Origin: Streptococcus equi subsp. equi
GTDB lineage: Bacteria > Bacillota > Bacilli > Lactobacillales > Streptococcaceae
Assembly: GCA_900637675.1 (NCBI GenBank)
Contig: LR134389.1
Location: 806,001 to 870,000, forward strand
DNA: 64,000 bases
Reading direction: 5' to 3'
Positions 1 through 7,749 of the stretch are shown here, in pieces (position 1 is the first letter of the stretch; every line of letters starts with the position of its first letter). Made by a program: the position numbers and the translations under genes. The notes beneath the pieces are model-generated. The model had not been told where the DNA came from. It searched no databases and saw only the letters and a list, made by a program, of their open reading frames with translations.

Positions 1-1
1 A

Positions 2-604
2 CTAGGCAAACCACAATTTAAAAACGTGGAGTGGGAAGTTAAAACTTATCGTGGAGCTATCCCGTTATCCCAAGAGTCAATTGATGATGCAGATGTAGAT
101 TTGGTTGGTATTGTTGCTGAAACAATCGGTCAAATGAAAGTTAATACAACTAATGATGCAATTGCTAAAGTCCTAAAAACATTTGAGGCTAAAGCTGGTG
201 TCAAAACATTAGATGACATCAAAAAAATCCTAAATGTAGATTTAGATCCAGCTTACAATGTGTCATTTATTGTATCTCAAAGCTTTTACCAGTCCATGGA
301 TACTTTAAAAGACGAAAATGGCCGTTACCTACTTCAAGATTCAATCACTTCTGCGTCTGGCAAAGTGTTTCTTGGAAAACCGGTATTTGTCCTATCTGAT
401 GACGTAATTGGTAAAGACTCAGCTTTTGTCGGAGATTTTAAGCGCGGCGTGTTATTTGCTGATCGTAAAGATTTAGGGCTTCGTTGGGCAGATAACGAAA
501 TTTACGGTCAATACTTGCAAGCTGTCCTTCGCTTTGGTGTCGCTAAGGTAGATGACAAAGCTGGATACTATGTGACATTCAAACCAGAACAATTGCCCTC
601 ATAA
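2..604 (+). CDS. Phage major capsid protein, C-terminal part (HK97 fold)
   Basis: The reading frame is open from the left edge, so the N-terminus lies outside the window. The visible ~200 residues resemble the C-terminal half of HK97-type major capsid proteins: the PLSQESIDDADVDLVG stretch and a later segment on a loaded site (GKPVFVLSDDVIG). It forms the icosahedral shell. Its position directly before the head-tail joining genes fits the usual siphovirus order. The zero frame ends with CCC TCA TAA at 596-604, and a second frame continues open past the stop; see the recoding site. The GTG at 26 is internal and not the real start. Confidence 0.85.
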   Translation, partial: LGKPQFKNVEWEVKTYRGAIPLSQESIDDADVDLVGIVAETIGQMKVNTTNDAIAKVLKTFEAKAGVKTLDDIKKILNVDLDPAYNVSFIVSQSFYQSMDTLKDENGRYLLQDSITSASGKVFLGKPVFVLSDDVIGKDSAFVGDFKRGVLFADRKDLGLRWADNEIYGQYLQAVLRFGVAKVDDKAGYYVTFKPEQLPS

Positions 605-622
605 GGCCACTGAAGAAGTGGC
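596..622 (+). promoter_or_regulatory. Candidate +1 programmed ribosomal frameshift site at the end of the capsid gene
   Basis: The last codons are CCC TCA TAA. CCC followed by U lets the proline tRNA re-pair one base downstream (CCC to CCU). A perfect 6-bp hairpin GCCACT-GAAGA-AGTGGC occupies 606-622, two bases after the stop. The +1 frame then stays open for 48 codons. Listeria phage PSA is a known case of +1 frameshifting at capsid and tail genes using overlapping proline codons. The use of this site here is inferred; one extra C in the assembly would look the same. Confidence 0.5.
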
Positions 623-746
623 GAAACCAACTAGCAAAAGCACTGTCGAGGAGATTAAGCGCTATTTAACAAGCAAGGGAATTGACTTTAATGGGAAAAC
701 ATTAAAATCTGATTTATTAAAACTTGCAGGCGTTGAAGAGGTATAG
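600..746 (+). CDS. HeH/LEM-domain extension of the capsid protein (+1 frame)
   Basis: This 48-codon frame begins right at the capsid stop and ends at TAG 744-746, two bases before the next gene. It has no ribosome binding site. Its only in-frame alternative start, a GTG at 618, lies inside the hairpin. After a KPTSKST linker, the residues from VEEIKRYL to LLKLAG match the pattern of a HeH/LEM or SAP-like helix-extension-helix domain, which is found at the C-terminus of many streptococcal and lactococcal virion proteins. The simplest reading is a C-terminal capsid extension made by frameshifting. A separate small protein with a weak start is possible. Confidence 0.5.
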   Translation, partial: HKATEEVAKPTSKSTVEEIKRYLTSKGIDFNGKTLKSDLLKLAGVEEV

Positions 747-748
747 CT

Positions 749-1051
749 ATGGCTGTATCAAAAGAGTTATTAGACAGTGTAAAACTCTATTGTAAAATTG
801 ACTTTGATTTTGATGACGACATCATCAAAGAAATGATTGAATCTGCTCAAGAACAAATCTGTTTTGCAATAGAAGACGGTTCTACTCCTGAAAAGTTCAA
901 AGGTCACGCTAAATTTAATTTAGCTGTCAAAAAGCAAGTCAAGGAAGAGTATGACCATCGCGGTTTGTCTGCGGATAGTTTTCGCTATCCGTTGGCAAAT
1001 GGTGTTTTAAACATTATCCATCAATTGCGATTGAGAGGTGATGATTCGTGA
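749..1051 (+). CDS. Phage head-tail connector protein (gp6-like)
   Basis: This is a 100-residue acidic, helical protein with an ATG start. The opening pattern (VSKELLDSVKLYCKIDFDFDDDIIKEMIESAQEQI) is typical of the small gp6-like adaptors that sit on the portal ring after DNA packaging. It follows the capsid gene and overlaps the next gene (GTG at 1048), as expected for a tightly packed head-tail joining cluster. The family call rests on pattern and position. Confidence 0.75.
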   Translation: MAVSKELLDSVKLYCKIDFDFDDDIIKEMIESAQEQICFAIEDGSTPEKFKGHAKFNLAVKKQVKEEYDHRGLSADSFRYPLANGVLNIIHQLRLRGDDS

Positions 1052-1395
1052 TTACACGCAAGATGAACGTCAGGATAACGATTTTTAGCCAATCAGGCGG
1101 GCAAAATGAAGATGGTGAAGTAGTATCTGCTGTCAGAAAGGACTTGTATACTTGTTGGGCAGAAGTGCTAAAAACGCAGTTGAGAGATTTTAATTATCAA
1201 TCAAAGTATCAAAACGCTAGCAATTTGCCAACAAATAAGGATACTAAGGTTTTTTTAATTAGGTATAACCCTGAATTATCTATAGATAACACGATGTTTG
1301 TTGAGTTTGGCAAGCGCATTTATAAGATAGATAAAATCGAATCTGACGAATCTGGCAAAGATATTATCATGATAAGTGGAGTAAGCATGTCATGA
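1048..1395 (+). CDS. Phage head-tail adaptor (SPP1 gp16-like)
   Basis: This is a protein of 115 residues from a GTG overlapping the upstream stop; an ATG at 1063 is an alternative start. It is beta-rich, with the features of head-closure proteins: an early RITIFSQ strand, a central tyrosine- and tryptophan-containing WAEVLKTQLRDF, and the closing FGKRIYKIDKIESD strand pair. Such proteins plug the connector until the tail is attached. It overlaps the next gene by four bases, which suggests translational coupling. Confidence 0.72.
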   Translation: MITRKMNVRITIFSQSGGQNEDGEVVSAVRKDLYTCWAEVLKTQLRDFNYQSKYQNASNLPTNKDTKVFLIRYNPELSIDNTMFVEFGKRIYKIDKIESDESGKDIIMISGVSMS

Positions 1396-1769
1396 CAAAA
1401 GGTTTAGATGAAATATTGGCTAATCTGACAAAGCTTGAAGTAAAAGCACCAAAAACCGCAAAAGCAGCAGTAACTGAAGTTGCCAAAGAATTTGAAAAAG
1501 CACTTAAAGCAAATACCCCTGTTTATGAGATTGAAACAGATGAGCGGCTACAGGAAGATACCGTTATCAGTGGTTTTAAAGGAGCTAATGTTGGAATTGT
1601 ATCCAAGGAAATTGGCTATGGCAAAGCGACTGGTTGGCGTGCGCACTATCCTAACGATGGGACCATTTACCAACGCGGACAAGACTTTAAGGAAAAAACC
1701 ATCAATCAGATGACACCAAAAGCTAAACAAATCTACGCAGCAAAAGTTAAGGAGGGACTAGGACTTTGA
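1392..1769 (+). CDS. Phage tail completion protein, HK97 gp10-like
   Basis: This is a 125-residue lysine-rich protein with an N-terminal amphipathic helix (LDEILANLTKLEVKAPKTAKAAV) followed by a strand region ending in YPNDGTIYQRGQDF. The pattern of an N-terminal KALKANTPV helix and a glycine-rich core fits HK97-gp10-type tail components, which act at the head-proximal end of the tail. It overlaps both neighbours by four bases. The assignment comes from pattern and from its place between adaptor and tail terminator. Confidence 0.7.
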   Translation: MTKGLDEILANLTKLEVKAPKTAKAAVTEVAKEFEKALKANTPVYEIETDERLQEDTVISGFKGANVGIVSKEIGYGKATGWRAHYPNDGTIYQRGQDFKEKTINQMTPKAKQIYAAKVKEGLGL

Positions 1770-2191
1770 TTGCTGAAACAGCAGCTTATAAATTATTAAG
1801 TAACGATAAGACGCTAAATGAGTTGTTGGATAGGCTCAGAGGCGGTCCTTTTAAAAATGGGTTTAAGCAAGGCATATTTACTTATGATATTCCAGATAAC
1901 CCAGTTGACTTGCGTAAGGTAGATTTAGCGCCTTTTATGCGAATCAACACAACATTAGACGGTCCTGCTGATTATGCAGATGATGAGATACTGTGTAACG
2001 AGCAACGGATCACCATCAATTTTTGGTGCAAAACAGCTTCTGAAGCTGACCAAATTAGCAAATGTATAGATGATATTTTAAAAAAAGGCGGTTTTGAAAG
2101 ATACACCGCAAACGAAAAACCAAGATATAAAGATAGCGATATTGACTTACTGATAAATGTAAGGAAATACCGCTATTTTGATTTTTATTAA
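1766..2191 (+). CDS. Phage tail terminator-like protein (DUF806 type)
   Basis: This is a 141-residue protein from a TTG start overlapping the upstream gene. The pattern (TAAYKLLSNDKTLNELLDRLRGG, then PADYADDEILCNEQRITINFW) fits the DUF806 family of siphoviruses, which occupies the tail-terminator position just before the major tail protein. It probably stops tail polymerisation and joins tail to head. No catalytic motif is expected or seen. A ribosome binding site (AAAGAGG) for the next gene follows its stop. Confidence 0.65.
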   Translation: MIAETAAYKLLSNDKTLNELLDRLRGGPFKNGFKQGIFTYDIPDNPVDLRKVDLAPFMRINTTLDGPADYADDEILCNEQRITINFWCKTASEADQISKCIDDILKKGGFERYTANEKPRYKDSDIDLLINVRKYRYFDFY

Positions 2192-2206
2192 AAGAAAGAG
2201 GAAAAA

Positions 2207-2797
2207 ATGGGAAAAGTAAAATTTGGACTACGTGACTTCCAATACGCAGTACTCGGAGATGATGATCAATTAAAAACAAAAACGGGAGGTATCAAATCAC
2301 TACCTGGCATGAAATCAGCAAAGCTTGATATTACAAACGAATTAGTGACGGTAGCTGCTGATGATGGTCCATACGTAGTTTTATCTGGAGGTATTACAGA
2401 AACAAAACTTGAAATCGAGGTGTTAGACTTAACATCTGACGCACGAAAAGACTTCTTCGGAATTAAGGAAGAAGACGGAATCGAAAAATACAATAAGGAG
2501 CTGACCCCTAACGATGTTGCTTGTATGTTCCGAACAAGCGATGAAAACGGGAAAGCCATCTGGATTGGATTGCTAAAAGGTAAGTTTAACATTCCGGGTA
2601 TGGAAATGCAGACTAAAGAGGGAGCGCCAGACCCTAAATCTGATACTGTAACAGGCAACTTTGTGTCTCGTGGAAAAGAAGGAGATGTTATTGTTATCGG
2701 TCGCGAAAGTGCTAGTGGTTTTAAATTAGAGAAGTTTAAAGAATTTGTGTTTGCTGGTGCGACAGATATTAAAAAAGGCGAAAACTTCGAAATGTAA
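2207..2797 (+). CDS. Phage major tail protein (phi13 family)
   Basis: This is a 196-residue protein that stacks as hexameric rings to form the tail tube. It opens with GKVKFGLRDFQYAVL and contains the loop TGGIKSLPGMKSAKLDITNELVTVAADDGPY, both characteristic of the phi13-type major tail proteins of Gram-positive siphoviruses. The start is an ATG behind AAAGAGG. An intrinsic terminator-like hairpin sits directly after the gene, as is common for highly expressed tube proteins. Confidence 0.85.
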   Translation: MGKVKFGLRDFQYAVLGDDDQLKTKTGGIKSLPGMKSAKLDITNELVTVAADDGPYVVLSGGITETKLEIEVLDLTSDARKDFFGIKEEDGIEKYNKELTPNDVACMFRTSDENGKAIWIGLLKGKFNIPGMEMQTKEGAPDPKSDTVTGNFVSRGKEGDVIVIGRESASGFKLEKFKEFVFAGATDIKKGENFEM

Positions 2798-2802
2798 CAA
2801 TC

Positions 2803-2833
2803 AGGTTGGATTTAAAATCCAACCTTTTATTTT
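2803..2833 (+). terminator. Terminator/attenuator behind the major tail protein gene
   Basis: A perfect 10-bp stem, AGGTTGGATT paired with AATCCAACCT around a TAA loop, is followed by TTTATTTTT. It lies inside the late operon, so it probably acts as a partial terminator that lowers downstream expression. Confidence 0.75.
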
Positions 2834-2848
2834 TGATAAGGAGTAGAT

Positions 2849-3175
2849 ATGTACGAAATTACCTTAAAAAAAGGTGGTGTAGATAAAGTTTTTTCAAAGG
2901 ACTTTATTAACGTTGAGGATAATTTGTTGGCTGTTGAGCATCAAGTTAGACAAAGCGCTGTGTTTAGCGATGAGAAAAGACGCTTAGATTCTAAAGCGCA
3001 TAGAAAACTTAACGAATCTTACTTGCAAATGTTTGTTGATATGTACGCAGGTCAATTTACAGTCGATGATTTAAAGCAATCTGACATGAGTGTTTTAAAT
3101 ACACTTAATGACCTGTACATTGCAGCACTCGGTGGAGAGCAAGAGGAAGACGAAAGCGAAAAAAAGGGACAATAA
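2849..3175 (+). CDS. Tail assembly chaperone, upstream frame (gpG-like)
   Basis: This is a 108-residue protein between major tail protein and tape measure, where siphoviruses encode the G/GT tail assembly chaperones. It is largely helical with an acidic, low-complexity C-terminus (GGEQEEDESEKKGQ). The last codons contain the classical slippery heptamer A AAA AAG in frame, so a fraction of ribosomes should shift to make a longer GT product. The start is an ATG behind AAGGAG. The protein helps load the tail tube around the tape measure and is not in the virion. Confidence 0.78.
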   Translation: MYEITLKKGGVDKVFSKDFINVEDNLLAVEHQVRQSAVFSDEKRRLDSKAHRKLNESYLQMFVDMYAGQFTVDDLKQSDMSVLNTLNDLYIAALGGEQEEDESEKKGQ

Positions 3176-3210
3176 CCCCACAAGAGGCTAAAGAAAACTT
3201 ACTCTTGTGG
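3160..3210 (+). promoter_or_regulatory. -1 programmed frameshift site of the tail assembly chaperone
   Basis: The heptamer A AAA AAG at 3160-3166 lies exactly in the zero frame (GAA AAA AAG). A perfect 9-bp stem, CCACAAGAG at 3178-3186 paired with CTCTTGTGG at 3202-3210, follows after 11 bases. Slippery site plus downstream structure between major tail protein and tape measure genes is the conserved arrangement for G/GT expression in long-tailed phages. Confidence 0.8.
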
Positions 3211-3371
3211 ATACAGAGCCTTTTGAAAAACGGTTATACCATTTTAGATATTAAAAAATGCGCTTATCTGATATTGAATTGATGGTACAAGCGCTAGAAA
3301 TTGAAACTGTCGAAAAAGAAGAAGTGATTGAAACGACCTTGGATAAGGCATTCCCATTCCTTTTCGGCTAG
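3166..3371 (+). pseudogene. Tail assembly chaperone, downstream T part, with one-base defect
   Basis: After the -1 shift the frame reads GTITPQEAKENLLLWIQSLLKNGYTILDIKK and then ends at TGA 3280-3282. The neighbouring frame from ATG 3258 continues with RLSDIELMVQALEIE and ends FPFLFG at TAG 3369-3371. Joining the two at the A6 run 3253-3258 needs one extra A and gives a continuous, sensible T domain. The gene therefore looks disrupted by a one-base loss, or the loss is an assembly error. A second slippage at this A run could also restore it. The downstream piece alone has no ribosome binding site. Confidence 0.6.
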
Positions 3372-3383
3372 AAAGGAGGATAA

Positions 3384-6300
3384 ATGGGGAATATAGGTGA
3401 TTTAGTAGCAACGGCTACACTAGACATATCACCATTTATGTCAAACACAAGAAACCTAAAAACCTACATGAAAGGCTTAGATAACTCGTTAAAAGCAGTT
3501 GAAAAGAGCTTTCAAGGGCATGGCGGGCGGATCAAAGGTCTTAAAGCGGTCTATGCTGAAACAGGTAGTGCATTAAAAGGTTACCAAGAATTACTAAAAA
3601 CTCAGTCGCAAAAATATAGCGACCTAAAAAAGAGATAGGTGATGTTAATAACGCTACTGCTGAGCAAAAGCAAAAATTGATTGGCGCTAAATCAGCCATG
3701 TTGGAGACTGCTGCGAAAGTCACAGAATTGCAAAACAGATTACGATCGTTAGCCACTGAAACTAGCGTTTTTACAAGATTTGGTAAAGCTGCTGAAAGAA
3801 TCGGCGGGAAGATGAAGTCATTCGGCGATTCGGTAGCTGGAGTTGATGCTGCATTTACAAGAGGAGTCACCGCTCCGATTGTAGCGGGCGCTGGTTATGC
3901 TATTAAAGCAGCTGTTGACTATGAAACTGCATTTGCTGGTGTTAAAAAGACAGTTGATGAGACGGCGACAGTATCTTATGCGAAGCTATCACAGGGTATT
4001 AGACAAATGGCCAAAGAGTTGCCAGCCAGTGCTGTTGAAATCGCTCATGTCGCGGAGGCGGCAGGTCAATTAGGAGTTAAGACAGGAGATATTCTTAGTT
4101 TCTCTCGTACAATGATTTATTTAGGAGAGTCCACCAATTTATCGGCAGAAGAAGCGGCGACGTCTATTGCTAAAATTGCAAACATTACAGGTCTGGCTTC
4201 ATCGGAGTATTCTCGCTTTGGTAGTGCTGTTGTCGCGTTGGGTAATAACTTCGCAACAACTGAAAGAGACATCGTAGCGATGACTAATCGCATTGCTGCG
4301 TCTGGTAAGCTTGCGGGATTAACCAATCAAGAGATGTTAGCTTTAGCAACAGCAATGTCAAGCGTTGGTATAGAGGCAGAAGCTGGTGGTACAGCAATGA
4401 CTCAATCATTGTCAGCTATTGAACGTGCAGTTGCATCTGGAGGAGATAATTTAAATAAATTTGCTCAAATTGCCAATATGTCATCTGCTGATTTCGCGAG
4501 AGCATGGAAAGAGAAGCCAATTGTTGCATTGCAAGAGTTTATTAAGGGGCTTGGCCAGCTTGATAAAAAAGGTGAAAGTGCTACAAAAGTGCTTGACGAC
4601 CTCGGATTAAGCGGTATCCGCCAGTCTAACATGTTGAAATCTTTAGGATTAGCATCTGAGACTTTAGGCAAGGCTCTAGATACCTCAAACAAAGCTTGGC
4701 AAGAAAACACTGCTTTAACTGACGAAGCTAATAAACGCTATGAGACAACAGAGTCTAAGCTAAAAATGCTTAAGAATGAAGTTAATGATGTAGCTATTGA
4801 ATTTGGTGGCCCTTTGGTTGACGCTCTAAGAAATGGGCTCGAAGCAGGAAAACCAATTATTCAAATGGCAGCAGATTTAGCTAAGCAATTTAACTCGCTT
4901 GACAAAGAGCAACAACAACAAATTGTTAAGTGGGGGCTTATTGCAGCCGCAGCTGGTCCAGCTTTATCTATCTTTGGTAAAGGCGTTGGCATTATCGGAG
5001 GAACCATTCAAGCTATGGGCAAAATGAGTCGAGGGTTAGGCACTTTATCAGGCTGGTTGAGGACATTCAGAACTGGAGCAGTAGCAGCTAGTGCAGGAGC
5101 CGAAGCTGCCACAGCTTCTATGGGCGGAATGGCTGGCGCGGTTGCCTTATTAAGTAATCCTGTAACTTGGGGTGTGCTGTTAGGTGGTGCAGCCATTGTG
5201 GGTATAGGTTTAATTGCTGATAGCATGTATAAAGCCCAAAAACGCACAGAAGAGTGGGGAATTAAAGTGAGTCAAGTGCAAGCCAATGAATTGCAAAGAT
5301 TTAAAAACAAAGTTGACGAAGCTAACCTCGCAATGACAACATTTGGAGTCAGGAGTGCTAATAATCTCGATAAAATCAAGACATCTTTTAAAGCACTGGC
5401 AGACGAAATAGAGGCTTTACAAAACAAAAAACTTAAGAAGGATCTAAAACTAGCCGAAAAGTTAGGTCTTAGTCAAGAGACAATCGAGGAGATTAGGCGT
5501 CAAGCTGACCAAACTGTGGCAACAGTTAGAGGTATGTCTGACAAAGTTGTAGACATTTACCGAAGAGCCAAAGAAGAAAGAAGAAGTTTGACTGAAGAAG
5601 AAAAGACTGTTGTCACTAAAAATTTGAATGACATGATCCAGACTGAGTTATCTTTGATGAACTACTCTAAAAAAGAAAAGATCGCCATTTTGAAGGCGAT
5701 GAATGGAGAGATTGAAACGCTTAATTATGAGCAACTTAAAAAAGCTCAAGAAGTTGCTCAAAAGATGATAGAGAGCGAAAACAAGACTTATAAAAAGAGA
5801 CGAAGTAATCTCAAAGAAATGTATGACAATATCAAAGGAGACTCTGAAACTGCTGTGAGAGCCAGAGAGGAGATTCACAGACAGCTGGAGACCTTGGAAG
5901 ATAGTCATACAGCAAAAATGGAGAGTTTAGGAGAAAGATACTTAAAAATTCGTAAAAAACTTCTGGAAGACCCAGCTTTAGATCCACGAGTTAAGCAGGC
6001 TATGATTGATAGCTTAGACAAGGAATTTGAAAAATTAGGATTATCTTTCGAAAAGTTATCTAAAAGGAGTGAAGAGGCTAGCTCTAAGACCAAAATAAGC
6101 ATGCAAGACATGACAAGCTCATTCAGAGCATCGATAGGCGAAGCCATTAGTTCATTGCAAGGGTGGGACAATCTTACGCCGCAGGAAAAACAATTGTTGA
6201 TAGATGGGAATAAGGCTGTCAGTGAGATCCTAAATAGTAAAACTTTACTTGAGCAATGGCAAGCGCTGACCCCTCAGCAAAAAGAACTGTTAGCTAAAAA

Positions 6301-7042
6301 TCTAACTCAAGACCCAACGTTATCAGCTCAACAAGCAATCGATAATGTTAAGCAGCGAGTGCCAGCTGATGTTAAAGCCTCGGACAAGACTGCTCCAGAT
6401 GTCGCTTCTGCCGATAGAGCCGTTAACAGGCCTAAGCAAAAAGGTCCAGCTATTATTAGAGCACAGGATAATGCTAGTAGTGTTGCTAGTGGAGTTATTG
6501 GGTGGCTAAATAGTATACCTCGTACAGTGACATCGACAATAACTACAATTGTTCGTAAAATAACCGGCCATAAGACGGGAACTGATTACCACCCTGGCGG
6601 TTTAGCGATGGTTAATGACCAAAAAGGTCCTTTGTATAGGGAATTGATCACTTTACCGACGGGAGAATCCTTTATCCCGGAAGGAAGAAATGTCATTCTT
6701 CCTTTGCCAAGGGGGTCAAAAGTTCTTAGAGCAAGTCGTACAAAACAATTATTCTCGCATTATGCAAACGGAATAGGTTTTAATGATACCAAAATCGCTA
6801 GCTTAACAACTCGTCTTAAATCTGTGCAAGATAAAGGACAAGTGATTGTCAATACCGATCCTCAACTTGCGGAGTTGATTAAACTACTTAAAGATAGAGA
6901 TAACAGAAATGTCACAAACAACTACACACTTAACGCTACAAACAGGAGTAACTCTGATGATATGTTTAATCAAGAAAACATGAGACGTCTCCTAAGAGAA
7001 CTTGCATACTATACAAATGGAGAGAAAGGGAGGTTGGCTTAA
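3384..7042 (+). pseudogene. Phage tail tape measure protein, frameshifted (TP901 type)
   Basis: Two frames, 3384-3638 and the frame containing 3677-7042, together encode one tape measure protein of about 1219 residues if one A is restored in the A6 run 3626-3631 (SDLKK|EIGDV). It begins with GDLVATATLDISPF, carries the TP901-type core (YETAFAGVKKTVDET), a hydrophobic segment (VTWGVLLGGAAIVGIGLIA), long charged coiled coils and an Asn-rich C-terminus. It sets tail length and helps DNA enter the cell. The zero frame at the break contains A AAA AAG two codons before the stop, so low-level -1 slippage could produce full-length protein. As read, the prophage would not make normal tails. Confidence 0.85.
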
Positions 7043-7749
7043 TGCGATACATTGAATTTAATGGTAAGAAAAGTGATAGCTTTGGTCTTTTGCTAGAGCG
7101 TGAACGATCTATTAAGTCAACGAGTAACGATGTTGATTTAATAGAAGTCGATGGACGCGACGGTGTACTCTTAAAAGACAATGGTCGTTTGAAAGCTATT
7201 GAGCAAGACTTTCCTTTTTCTTTGGTTGGTGACGTGGCTGTCAATCAGCAAAAAATAAGTGAATGGTTACATGTCAAGGGTTGGCACGACTTAGCTTTGT
7301 CTTGGGACAAGGACTATATCTATCGGGCTAGTGTTGTCAATCTTTTTGAAATAGACGAGATACTTAAGCAATTTGGTAGATTAAAGGTTAATTTCTTAAT
7401 CCACCCTATCAAATACCTAAAAACTGGTAAGCAAGAGGTGTCTCTCGTTAATGGTGGCACTCTACAAAACCTTGGTAATGTGCAGTCTAAACCTATCTTA
7501 AAAATCAAAGGGACAGGCAACGGTGTTTTAACCATTAATGGTTTTGAGACGGGCCTCGAAAACGTCCAAGGAGAGCTCATCATAGATATGGAGAGGCACC
7601 TTGTCTATAAAGATATCCTGTCTGCTTGGGATAACATTGTGCGGACAGAACGCCACCGCATGCCACTATTTGATATTGGTCAAAACAAAATCTCATGGAC
7701 TGGTAACTTTACTATCACCGCAGTGCCAAACTGGGGGGTTAAAGTATGA
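7042..7749 (+). CDS. Distal tail protein (Dit, sipho_tail family)
   Basis: This is a 235-residue protein starting at an ATG that overlaps the tape measure stop. The N-terminal pattern (YIEFNGKKSDSFGLLLERERSI) and the middle LKVNFLIHPIKYLKTG are typical of Dit proteins, which form the hexameric hub between tail tube and baseplate. It overlaps the next gene, Tal, by four bases (ATGA), the usual Dit-Tal arrangement in phages of Gram-positive hosts. Confidence 0.82.
   Translation: MRYIEFNGKKSDSFGLLLERERSIKSTSNDVDLIEVDGRDGVLLKDNGRLKAIEQDFPFSLVGDVAVNQQKISEWLHVKGWHDLALSWDKDYIYRASVVNLFEIDEILKQFGRLKVNFLIHPIKYLKTGKQEVSLVNGGTLQNLGNVQSKPILKIKGTGNGVLTINGFETGLENVQGELIIDMERHLVYKDILSAWDNIVRTERHRMPLFDIGQNKISWTGNFTITAVPNWGVKV

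Noticed and set aside
618-746. Independent HeH/LEM gene starting at GTG 618
   Set aside because: There is no ribosome binding site, and the GTG is buried in a stable hairpin; the frameshift reading explains the layout better.
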